Shown: piece after piece, positions 1 to 5,988 of the stretch | How positions within the stretch are numbered: position 1 is the stretch's first letter | Layout: each line of letters opens with the position of its first letter | Notes under the pieces: model-generated | What the model was told of the DNA's origin: nothing | Database searches by the model: none | The model's input: the letters and a program-made list of their open reading frames with translations, nothing else | Program-made: the position numbers and the translations under genes | Source: Candidatus Methanolliviera sp. GoM_oil | GTDB lineage: Archaea; Halobacteriota; Methanoliparia; Methanoliparales; Methanoliparaceae | Assembly (NCBI GenBank): GCA_902158735.1 | Contig: CABGHG010000013.1 | Span: 1-21,180, forward strand | Length of the DNA stretch: 21,180 bases | Direction: 5' to 3'

Positions 1-1
1 A

Positions 2-142
2 ATTGATAGAGACGAAAATGCCGCAATTAACATTCTAAAGAAAGGGTTAAAACGTGTAGGGCAGGGACTGTCCGAATTTAAGCCTGAGGACTTCTCAAAG
101 AGAAGGATGATACAGGAAGCCTCGCCCTTTAGGGCGGGGTAG
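2..142 (+). CDS. tnpB: C-terminal end of IS200/IS605-family TnpB (partial)
   Basis: This is an open frame from the window edge, 46 residues before TAG. It begins IDRDENAAINIL, which matches the last RuvC-like motif of TnpB: the Asp of DRDxNAAxNI is a catalytic metal ligand. It ends EASPFRAG, with the stop codon inside a GC-rich hairpin, which is the usual arrangement at the 3' end of IS200/IS605 orfB genes. TnpB is an RNA-guided nuclease that helps these elements persist; its guide RNA normally overlaps this 3' end. The preceding zinc-ribbon and the rest of the gene lie outside the window, so I cannot tell whether the element is intact or whether it carries a TnpA. Confidence 0.88.
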   Translation: MDRDENAAINILKKGLKRVGQGLSEFKPEDFSKRRMIQEASPFRAG

Positions 143-147
143 TTCAC
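120..147 (+). mobile_element. Right end of the IS200/IS605 element: hairpin plus TTCAC
   Basis: The arm CGCCC (123-127) pairs with GGGCG (132-136) around TTTA, and the outer bases CCT/GGG (120-122 and 137-139, with a T-G wobble) extend the stem. It overlaps the tnpB stop and is followed by TAGTTCAC. This is the characteristic right end of archaeal IS605-type elements, where a subterminal hairpin lies next to the cleavage site. The exact cleavage point is inferred as just after TTCAC (143-147). The left end is outside the window. Confidence 0.7.
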
Positions 148-148
148 A

Positions 149-161
149 TGATATAAAAATT
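149..161 (+). promoter_or_regulatory. TATA box of dph5
   Basis: TGATATAAAAATT is centred near 155, about 28 bases before the dph5 ATG. Archaeal transcription starts about 25 bases downstream of the TATA centre, so the transcript would be leaderless or nearly so. The box lies only a few bases beyond the end of the insertion element, so the insertion left the minimal promoter in place or supplied part of its upstream side. Confidence 0.5.
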
Positions 162-182
162 GGGGAGATCGGAGATTTTCAC

Positions 183-965
183 ATGCTTACATTCGTAGGT
201 TTGGGGTTATACGATGAGAAGGATATCTCACTAAAGGGACTTTGCGCGGTGAAGAATTCGAATTACGTCTTTGCCGAGTTTTATACATCGAGATTGATGG
301 GGATAGATATAAAAGGTTTGGAGAAGTTTTATGGTAAGGATATACACGAGTTGAAGAGAGAGGATGTAGAGATTCACGCGGAAAAGATCATAGAAAAGGC
401 AAAGAGAGATGATGTCTGTCTGTTGTGTGGGGGTGACCCTATGATGGCGACTACACACGTGGATCTCAGAATGCGGGCAGAAGATGCAGGCGTCGAGACA
501 AAAATTATACATGGCTCTTCCATCCAAACGGCTGCCATAGGTATCTGCGGCTTGCAAAATTATAAATTTGGAAGGTCATCTACGATCGCACGCCCCTACA
601 AGGATAAAATTCCAGAAACTCCCTATGATGTATTGAAGAATAACTTAAAGAATAATCTCCATACACTCTTCTTCCTGGATCTCTCAGAAGATCTATCAGA
701 GGCACCGATGACGATAAGAGAGGGGTTAGAGATACTTTTAAATATACAGGAAAGGAGGCTAGAAGAGATACTCGATATCGGTATAGGTATCGCGAGGGCT
801 GGGTCCGAAGAGATGGAGGTCAAGGCGGATTTCATAGAAGATCTAATGGAATATAATTTTGGCCCCCCACTTCATCTCCTGATAATTCCGGCCAAATTGC
901 ACTTCATGGAGGCGGAGGCTCTGGTTAAATTTGCCAGAGGGCCCAAAGAGATTCTGGAGAGGTGA
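183..965 (+). CDS. dph5: Diphthine synthase (Dph5/DphB)
   Basis: 260 residues, the normal length for archaeal Dph5. This SAM-dependent methyltransferase makes the trimethylated intermediate of diphthamide on a histidine of elongation factor 2. It belongs to the tetrapyrrole-methylase fold. Family signatures seen are GLGLYDEKDISLKG at 6-19, the SAM-binding stretch CGGDPMMATTH around 82-92, and HGSSIQTAAIGICGLQNYKFG near 110-130. ATG at 183 gives the family N-terminus exactly and fits a leaderless transcript from the TATA box near 155. It is followed with a 15-base gap by the DUF357 gene and then a sugar isomerase-like gene, so the three probably share a transcript. A second diphthamide gene, dph6, lies elsewhere in the window. 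Confidence 0.95.
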   Translation: MLTFVGLGLYDEKDISLKGLCAVKNSNYVFAEFYTSRLMGIDIKGLEKFYGKDIHELKREDVEIHAEKIIEKAKRDDVCLLCGGDPMMATTHVDLRMRAEDAGVETKIIHGSSIQTAAIGICGLQNYKFGRSSTIARPYKDKIPETPYDVLKNNLKNNLHTLFFLDLSEDLSEAPMTIREGLEILLNIQERRLEEILDIGIGIARAGSEEMEVKADFIEDLMEYNFGPPLHLLIIPAKLHFMEAEALVKFARGPKEILER

Positions 966-979
966 GGTGGGCTATCCTT

Positions 980-1267
980 ATGAATGAAGATCTGAATAAA
1001 AAGACATATAAATATGAAAGAATGCTAAGAGAGGCGTTGGGCAAGATCAAAAAGAGCCCTAACGAGAGGTCTTATCTGATGAGAGTAGCGGATGACTTCT
1101 TGAATATGGCAGATTCATACTATAGAGACGGAATATATTTTTTGGAGAAGGAAAACATCATCGATGCCCTTGCAAGTTTCAGTTATGGGCATGCATGGCT
1201 CGATGCAGGCATGAGATTGGGAATATTCAAAAGCAAGGACGAAGATTATGAACTATTCACTGTATAG
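980..1267 (+). CDS. DUF357 family protein
   Basis: 95 residues from the ATG at 980. An upstream GTG at 962 is in frame, but it overlaps the dph5 stop, and GAGGTGG at 964-970 sits at ribosome-binding distance from the ATG. The protein is predicted all-helical. It contains the DUF357 signature: an N-terminal helix YERMLREALGKI, then DFLNMADSYYRDGIYFLEKE, then IDALASFSYGHAWLDAGMRLGIF. DUF357 is an archaea-wide small family of unknown function. The second half (IDALASFSYGHAWLDAG) resembles TPR-like or HEPN-like helical hairpins, which is only an impression. It lies between dph5 and a TIM-barrel isomerase in one probable operon. Confidence 0.85.
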   Translation: MNEDLNKKTYKYERMLREALGKIKKSPNERSYLMRVADDFLNMADSYYRDGIYFLEKENIIDALASFSYGHAWLDAGMRLGIFKSKDEDYELFTV

Positions 1268-1275
1268 GAGGTTTA

Positions 1276-2070
1276 ATGTCCTCAAAAATTGAAGATTTTT
1301 GGGATCCCACGACGAAGTCGTCAGGACTTGGAATATCGACGTTATGTTTGATGGAAGAGGAATTGGGTACCGCACTCGAATACCTTGTGGGTAGAACAGA
1401 ATTGGTCGAGATCGTTTCCGAGGGGTATCACGATATAACGAAACATTTAGAGGTAGCGGAATCTTTCTCAGGGGAATTCAAATACAGCATACATTCCCCT
1501 TATATTGGGTTGGATATAGCTAATATCAGGGAGGCGCTTAGAAGGAAATCTCTTGAGGTGATAGAGGAGACATTGAAGTCTTCAAGTGAACTTAACCCCG
1601 TGATCTTTGTTGTTCACCCTGGGATGATTGCAGGGAAACATTTGAAGGAGGATAATGCCAGAGCTTTAAAAAAATCGGTAATATATCTAAATGAATTATC
1701 GGAGGAATATTCGATACCAATCGCATTGGAGAACATGCCGATTAAGTTTCTTTTCTTGACAAAACCGGAGGAGATAGGACTGATAGATGGATTAAAATTT
1801 TGCCTCGACGTTGGGCATGCAAATATTACAAAAAATTTGGATGAATTCTTACTCGTCGAAAGAATCGATCACGTGCATCTTCACGACAATGACGGAGGCG
1901 GAGACGATCACCTAGGACTTGGGAAAGGGAAGATAGATATGAAGAAGGTATTTGAAGGGATAGATCATCAGAATCCTAAGCCAAACATTATACTTGAACT
2001 GGGTAACAGAGACGATGTGGACCCAAGCATAAAAAAGATCTCGGAGATCTCTCATAGTTTTGAACGCTAA
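1276..2070 (+). CDS. TIM-barrel sugar phosphate isomerase/epimerase-like protein
   Basis: 264 residues, AP-endonuclease-2/xylose-isomerase-like barrel. Candidate metal and catalytic residues appear in the expected order: H73 (IHSPY), H114 (VVHPG), E152 (LENMP), D178 and H181 (CLDVGHAN), H201/H203 (HVHLHDN), H212 (DDHLGLG) and E241 (LELGN). This His/Glu/Asp pattern is shared by endonuclease IV and by sugar isomerases and epimerases; the LENMP and LDVGHAN strings favour the isomerase/epimerase group. The start is set by TAGGAGG directly upstream of ATG, a strong ribosome-binding site. The gap to the DUF357 gene is only 8 bases. Substrate is unknown. tRNA-Thr follows on the same strand. Confidence 0.85.
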   Translation: MSSKIEDFWDPTTKSSGLGISTLCLMEEELGTALEYLVGRTELVEIVSEGYHDITKHLEVAESFSGEFKYSIHSPYIGLDIANIREALRRKSLEVIEETLKSSSELNPVIFVVHPGMIAGKHLKEDNARALKKSVIYLNELSEEYSIPIALENMPIKFLFLTKPEEIGLIDGLKFCLDVGHANITKNLDEFLLVERIDHVHLHDNDGGGDDHLGLGKGKIDMKKVFEGIDHQNPKPNIILELGNRDDVDPSIKKISEISHSFER

Positions 2071-2093
2071 ACAAAAGTTATGTAACATTTTTT

Positions 2094-2166
2094 GCCTCGG
2101 TGGCTCAGGCGGAAGAGCGGCTGACTCGTAATCAGCAGGTCGGGGGTTCAAATCCCTCCCGAGGCT
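2094..2166 (+). tRNA. tRNA-Thr (anticodon CGT)
   Basis: A 73-base cloverleaf can be drawn. The acceptor GCCTCGG pairs with CCGAGGC; the D stem is GCTC/GAGC; the anticodon stem GCTGA/TCAGC encloses CTCGTAA, anticodon CGT, reading ACG. The T stem GGGGG/CCCTC has one G-T wobble and the loop is TTCAAAT. The discriminator is T. No intron and no encoded CCA, as in many archaea. G1-C72 and C2-G71 agree with threonine identity. Confidence 0.95.
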
Positions 2167-2177
2167 TTTTCTTTTTA
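2166..2177 (+). terminator. T-rich terminator after tRNA-Thr
   Basis: TTTTTCTTTTTA begins at the tRNA 3' end. Oligo-T tracts terminate archaeal RNA polymerase without a required hairpin, so this should define the tRNA precursor 3' end and stop read-through from the dph5 operon. Confidence 0.6.
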
Positions 2178-2178
2178 T

Positions 2179-2644
2179 GATAAAAAAATATTTAAGTATC
2201 TCTGTAACACATCTGATAAAAGTTTCACAACACTAACAGATCTGGTTTTAGAACGTAACCACTGAGGTGTAGTTGAATAACGTATGTCCGCACGACTCAA
2301 GTTGCAATCCCACACCAAAGACGAAGTATCGTCCGTTTAGAACGATAGTAGCGTATTCCACATCTATAATAATTCCATTGTTTATATCCCGCCTTATATT
2401 CTCCCCAATGTTCTTTCTGATCATAAAAATCTTCTAAATTTGATCATATTTTTGCCCCCCTCATTGATGGGGCGTCTAATTTTTGAAAATTTTGGACGAA
2501 AAACTAACGGCTTTCGGTTTTTTTGGAAAATCCCTAATATTTTTCGGCTTTTTATCTAAAACCGAGCTTTTTTAGGAGATATTATTTCTATACCTAACAA
2601 TATAACAGATATTAGAATCACCTAAAAACCAAAAATAGGGGGGT
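2179..2644. other. Long structured AT-rich intergenic region
   Basis: About 465 bases lie between tRNA-Thr and the DUF2325 gene. The 3' half holds a series of hairpins: GCCCC/GGGGC (2454-2458 with 2469-2473), CGTCTAA/TTGGACG (2473-2479 with 2492-2498, extended by TTT/AAA), and CGG-TTTT/AAAACCG (2545-2552 with 2558-2564). There is also an inverted repeat TTTTTAGG/CCTAAAAA (2569-2576 with 2621-2628). It ends in GGGGGG at 2638-2643, a likely ribosome-binding site. This suggests a long structured leader of the DUF2325 gene or a non-coding RNA, but no known riboswitch class is recognisable. The 5' half holds only the possible small minus-strand ORF. Confidence 0.45.
2248..2424 (-). CDS. Possible small protein (58 aa) or remnant
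   Basis: A minus-strand frame starts ATG at 2424 and ends TAA at 2248. It reads MIRKNIGENIRRDINNGI, then a hydrophobic beta-type stretch (EYATIVLNGRYFVFGVGL), then LESCGHTLFNYTSVVTF. The composition looks protein-like rather than random, but I recognise no family, and there is no good ribosome-binding site, only AGAAG upstream. A second overlapping frame in the same stretch is also open for more than 40 codons. It could be a real small gene, the C-terminal part of a decayed one, or chance. Confidence 0.28.
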   Translation of the reverse strand: MIRKNIGENIRRDINNGIIIDVEYATIVLNGRYFVFGVGLQLESCGHTLFNYTSVVTF

Positions 2645-2650
2645 ATGAAT

Positions 2651-3853
2651 ATGGAGAGAAAGATTTGGGAATTTGAGGGTTTTACGACCTGCAGGGTCTT
2701 GGGGCTTACATTTGACAGTATCGAGATGAAAAATATCTTCAAAGAATTGAAGATCGATGATCATCAACACTTAACGGAGTCTGAGATGCACGGCGCGTTG
2801 GTTCGAGCATGTGCAGAGCGTAATTTCGTCTCAGAATACATAGATAAGACATTGAAAGAGAGGTTTGAACGATATAAAAAGAGGTTAAAAGGGCTTGATC
2901 AGGAAGATATCTCTCGGCTCATCGAGGGTGGAGATGTATCCAGAGACGTTCCACTCGCCGCTCTCATCTGGTTCGCAGTACGAAATCAAGATGAGAAGAT
3001 ACGTGAGATAGAAGGGAGGGTCTTCAATGCCGTACATATCAGAGAGCATCGAGCTTTAAGGTTTTACGATGCTCTTTGCAGAGAATTACCACTCGATGGG
3101 ACGGACAAAGAAGTGATATCTAAACTGAGATCGGGTTTGGTATCAAGTGAAAAGTTGAAGAGAAATTTGGATCGATCGAAAAGGAAGATAGATCAATTTA
3201 AATCCGAGATAGACGCGATTAAGGCGGATAAATCAGAGCTTTCAATCGAATTGAAAGAGGAGAAGCGGTTGAACGAGGAATTGAGGATAGAATGGGAAAA
3301 TTCTGGCGGAGAAGAGGCATTAAAACAGATAGAGAATCTGACGAGAGAGGTCAAGTTTTTGACGGGCGAGATAAATGTATTAAACAAAGAATTGATCACG
3401 AGAGGTGCTAGTGCTAAAAAACCGATTCTTGGGATCGGTTGTTGGAGAGATTATATCGAAGAGAGACCGATGATCGATGACACGGACGGCGGTTCATCCC
3501 TCGAAGGTTCATCCCTCAAAGGTAAAAATATTGCCCTCGTCGGCGGCGTGGAATCGCTCGTACCGTGTTATAGAGAGACGGTTGAATCTTTTGGCGGCGT
3601 TTTTTACCACCACTGTGGTATCTGCTCAATGAATAGAAGAGAGATGGAAGAACTCGCAGGAAAGGTCGATGCGGTCTTCTGTCCCGTGGATATGAACAGT
3701 CACAACGCGTGTCGGTACGCCAAGAAGGCGTGTAAATTCAGGAATAAGCCCTGTTATTTCCTTAAAAGTTCCGGTTTGACCGCTTTTAGGAAGGAGTTGA
3801 TCGATTTCGCGAGCTGTCAAAATCGAAAGATCGTTACAGAGGTTCTTGGATGA
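2651..3853 (+). CDS. Coiled-coil protein with C-terminal DUF2325 domain
   Basis: 400 residues from the ATG at 2651, preferred over the ATG at 2645 because GGGGGG (2638-2643) then sits 7 bases upstream. The N-terminal 150 residues are helical with no recognised domain. A coiled coil rich in Lys, Glu and Leu covers about 160-250 (for example SELSIELKEEKRLNEELR). After a linker, residues about 295-385 match DUF2325: KNIALVGGVESLVPCYRETVESFGG, then HHCGICSMNRREMEEL, VDAVFCPVDMNSHNACRYAKKACK and KPCYFLKSSG. Cys/His residues in HHCGIC and CPVDMNSHNAC could bind metal. DUF2325 proteins occur in archaea and Firmicutes and their function is not established. No partner gene is adjacent; a decayed transposase follows. 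Confidence 0.82.
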   Translation: MERKIWEFEGFTTCRVLGLTFDSIEMKNIFKELKIDDHQHLTESEMHGALVRACAERNFVSEYIDKTLKERFERYKKRLKGLDQEDISRLIEGGDVSRDVPLAALIWFAVRNQDEKIREIEGRVFNAVHIREHRALRFYDALCRELPLDGTDKEVISKLRSGLVSSEKLKRNLDRSKRKIDQFKSEIDAIKADKSELSIELKEEKRLNEELRIEWENSGGEEALKQIENLTREVKFLTGEINVLNKELITRGASAKKPILGIGCWRDYIEERPMIDDTDGGSSLEGSSLKGKNIALVGGVESLVPCYRETVESFGGVFYHHCGICSMNRREMEELAGKVDAVFCPVDMNSHNACRYAKKACKFRNKPCYFLKSSGLTAFRKELIDFASCQNRKIVTEVLG

Positions 3854-4036
3854 ACAGGACAAGAGAATTCAGGTCATTGGAGAAAAATGTGAGAGTACTT
3901 AAAAAGACTCTATTTTGTAAAATATATGTATCAGGGATACACCGTTAAGAACGCCTCTGAAATGGTAGATGTTACCGAGGCAATAGCTATTGAATGTGAT
4001 GGACTAACACCCAGATTTAGAGCTTATAATTGTTAA
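3850..4036 (+). pseudogene. Remnant of an IS630-like transposase N-terminus
   Basis: Two frames together read like the start of an archaeal IS630-type transposase. From ATG 3850 (overlapping the DUF2325 stop as ATGA) the frame gives MNRTREFRSLEKNVR. After a shift near 3893 the next frame gives EYLKRLYFVKYMYQGYTVK and NASEMVDVT, the usual N-terminal helix-turn-helix pattern. It then jumps to ECDGLTPRFRA, which resembles the later GLxPRF motif, so the intervening WLxRW region seems deleted. The reading frame ends at 4036, against the convergent dehydrogenase stop. No catalytic DDE part is present. The family assignment rests on remembered motif patterns. Confidence 0.6.
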
Positions 4037-5163
4037 ATCTCTTCTTTTATCATCTCCGCGATGGCATCTCCAACATCGCTCGTTCCTGCCTTTCCGCCGA
4101 GGTCATAAGTCAAAGCCCTTCTCTCGGATAAATTCTTCTCTATGGCGCCTAAAACCGCTTTTGCCGCCTGCTTCTCTCCTAAACTTTCAATAAGCATTGA
4201 ACCTGCCCATATCGTAGCCATCGGATTGGCTTTATTCTTCCCCTTATATTTAGGGGCGGATCCATGTATCGGCTCAAACATACTGGTGCCTGAAGGGTTT
4301 AAATTCCCCCCAGGAGCCAGGCCGAGACCTCCCTGTATCATTGCTCCCAGATCCGTTATTATATCGCCGAACATATTCGGGGTCACAACGACGTCGAACC
4401 ATTCTGGGTTCTTGACAAACCACATCGTCACCGCGTCGACGTAATTGAAACTTGTTTTAACTAAGGGATAATCCTTCGATATTCTACTAAAGATGGTTCT
4501 CCAAAATCCATATATCTCGGAGAGGACGTTTGCCTTATCCACGCTGAAGACTTCTTTTTCTCTCTCCATTGCAAGATCAAAGGCGTATCTTATAACCCTC
4601 TCTGTGCCCTCCTTGCTTATTACGCCTATCTGGTACGCGATCTCCTCAGAATCACTCTCTATATCAAGCCCGAATTTAATGTCATAGAGTTCTCGCTCGA
4701 CCTCCAACTCCTTTTTAGTCCTGCCCTTCTTAGCCGTTCCACCTATTCCGACATAAAAATCTTCTGTGTTTTCTCTAACAACCAAAAAGTCTATATCTTC
4801 CGGCCCCTTGTTCTTTAGAGGTGTTTCTACACCTTTAAGAAGTTTTATCGGTCTCAAGTTTATGTATTGGTCGAAATAAAATCTAATCTTCAGAAGGATT
4901 CCCTTCTCCAAAACCCCCGGCTCCACCCTCGGATCTCCAATCGCCCCAAAGTAGATCGCCTTATACTTTGATAATTCCTTCAACTCTTCTTCTGAGAGAA
5001 GCTCCCCCGTCTTCAGATATCGTTCTGCTCCAAAGGGATAATCTATCCAGTTTAGTTCAAATCCAAAAACTTCAGAGACCGCATCTAAAACCTTTTTACC
5101 TTCATCTATCAGCTCAGGACCAACGCCGTCACCTGGAACGACAGGTATCTCATAAGTGCTCAT
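4033..5163 (-). CDS. Beta-decarboxylating dehydrogenase (isopropylmalate / D-malate class)
   Basis: 376 residues, normal for the isocitrate/isopropylmalate dehydrogenase family. These NAD(P)-dependent enzymes oxidise and decarboxylate 2-hydroxyacids. Visible motifs are the N-terminal PGDGVGPELIDEG; the substrate-binding arginines in IRFYFDQYINLRP; VRENTEDFYVGIGG with the catalytic Tyr; VDKANVL with the catalytic Lys; the metal-binding aspartates in FNYVDAVTMW and NMFGDIITDLGA; and the nucleotide loop HGSAPKYKGKNKANP. DQYINLRP and GGNLNP are also features of D-malate/tartrate dehydrogenases, while RENTED is common in archaeal LeuB/AksF, so the substrate is not decided. No leucine-pathway genes are nearby. 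It is divergent from dph6, with an AT-rich promoter region between. Confidence 0.88.
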   Translation of the reverse strand: MSTYEIPVVPGDGVGPELIDEGKKVLDAVSEVFGFELNWIDYPFGAERYLKTGELLSEEELKELSKYKAIYFGAIGDPRVEPGVLEKGILLKIRFYFDQYINLRPIKLLKGVETPLKNKGPEDIDFLVVRENTEDFYVGIGGTAKKGRTKKELEVERELYDIKFGLDIESDSEEIAYQIGVISKEGTERVIRYAFDLAMEREKEVFSVDKANVLSEIYGFWRTIFSRISKDYPLVKTSFNYVDAVTMWFVKNPEWFDVVVTPNMFGDIITDLGAMIQGGLGLAPGGNLNPSGTSMFEPIHGSAPKYKGKNKANPMATIWAGSMLIESLGEKQAAKAVLGAIEKNLSERRALTYDLGGKAGTSDVGDAIAEMIKEEI

Positions 5164-5206
5164 AATATTGACTTCCGTTTATGTATAGATCCATCGGTTC
5201 TTCTGT

Positions 5207-5222
5207 TTTAATTTAAATATAT
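5207..5222. promoter_or_regulatory. Shared TATA region between the dehydrogenase gene and dph6
   Basis: TTAATTTAAATATATC lies between two divergent genes and reads as a TATA box on both strands. To the left it would place a start near 5190, giving the dehydrogenase a leader of about 25 bases. To the right it gives dph6 a start near 5241; a second candidate, CTTTTAAG at 5244-5251, would instead make dph6 leaderless. Confidence 0.4.
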
Positions 5223-5274
5223 CGGATGATGCATGAAGAAAATCTTTTAAGGGAGAAGATAACCTCATAAATTG

Positions 5275-5958
5275 ATGGATCTGGCGGCTTTTTTATCTGG
5301 AGGTAAGGATTCGGCTTATGCTATTCTAAAAGAGATGGAAGAAGGAAATAATATAAAATGCCTCATCTCGATATCTTCAAGAAACGAAGAATCTTACATG
5401 TTTCACACGCAGAACATAGAGATGATGCCCCTATTCGCCGCTGCATCCGATCTTCCTCTGATCATCCAGGAGAGTGAGGGAGTTAAAGAGGAGGAATTGA
5501 GAGATTTGGAGATTGCCATAGAGAGAGCACTTAAAGATTATGAATTTGAGGGCATCGTCTCCGGGGCAATAGAATCAAATTATCAGAGAATGCGTATGGA
5601 AAAAATTTGTGATAATTTTAACCTGAGATTGTGCTCCCCCCTCTGGAATAGAGATCCAGAGACAATTCTAAAAGAAATATCGGAAAGAATGGAGGCTATA
5701 ATTATACATGTTGCCGCGTATGGACTCGACAAAGGCTTTTTAGGGAGAAAGATAGATAAAAATATGATAGAGAAATTGAAAAAGCTAAATGATCTATATA
5801 AACTTCATCTGTGCGGGGAAGGAGGAGAATATGAGACCTTCGTCGTCGATGCGCCATATTTCAAGAGAAAGATAAGGATAAAGGAGTGGGATATTGATTG
5901 GAGGGGTGATAGAGGAAGTTTCATTATAAGAGATGCCGAGTTGATAGAAAAATGGTAA
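5275..5958 (+). CDS. dph6: Diphthine--ammonia ligase (Dph6, ATP-PPase)
   Basis: 227 residues from the ATG at 5275; a TTG three bases earlier is also in frame. Dph6 uses ATP and ammonia to amidate diphthine on elongation factor 2, the last step of diphthamide synthesis. The N-terminal PP-loop SGGKDS is at residues 8-13. FHTQNIEMMPLFAAASDLPL and GAIESNYQRMRMEKICDNFNL match the family, and the C-terminal GEGGEYETFVVDAPYFK is its diagnostic motif. The start has no convincing ribosome-binding site, because GGGAG is about 20 bases away; this agrees with a leaderless message. It converges on the FGGY kinase gene with a 30-base gap. Confidence 0.93.
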   Translation: MDLAAFLSGGKDSAYAILKEMEEGNNIKCLISISSRNEESYMFHTQNIEMMPLFAAASDLPLIIQESEGVKEEELRDLEIAIERALKDYEFEGIVSGAIESNYQRMRMEKICDNFNLRLCSPLWNRDPETILKEISERMEAIIIHVAAYGLDKGFLGRKIDKNMIEKLKKLNDLYKLHLCGEGGEYETFVVDAPYFKRKIRIKEWDIDWRGDRGSFIIRDAELIEKW

Positions 5959-5988
5959 TCACTTTGATTGGAATTATCATCCAAACTC

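Noticed and set aside
1912..2151. 79-residue minus-strand frame across the tRNA gene
   Set aside because: It is antisense to the isomerase gene and tRNA-Thr and resembles no protein family.
2179..2644. CRISPR array or known riboswitch in the long gap
   Set aside because: There are no regularly spaced direct repeats of 24-37 bases, and no riboswitch core that I can recognise; only unrelated hairpins are seen.
4033..5163. Firm assignment as LeuB
   Set aside because: Motifs shared with D-malate/tartrate dehydrogenases (DQYINLRP, GGNLNP) and lack of leucine-pathway neighbours leave the substrate open.
5959..5988. Bidirectional hairpin terminator between dph6 and the kinase gene
   Set aside because: TTGATTGG and CATCCAA are only imperfectly complementary, and no T-tract follows on either side.
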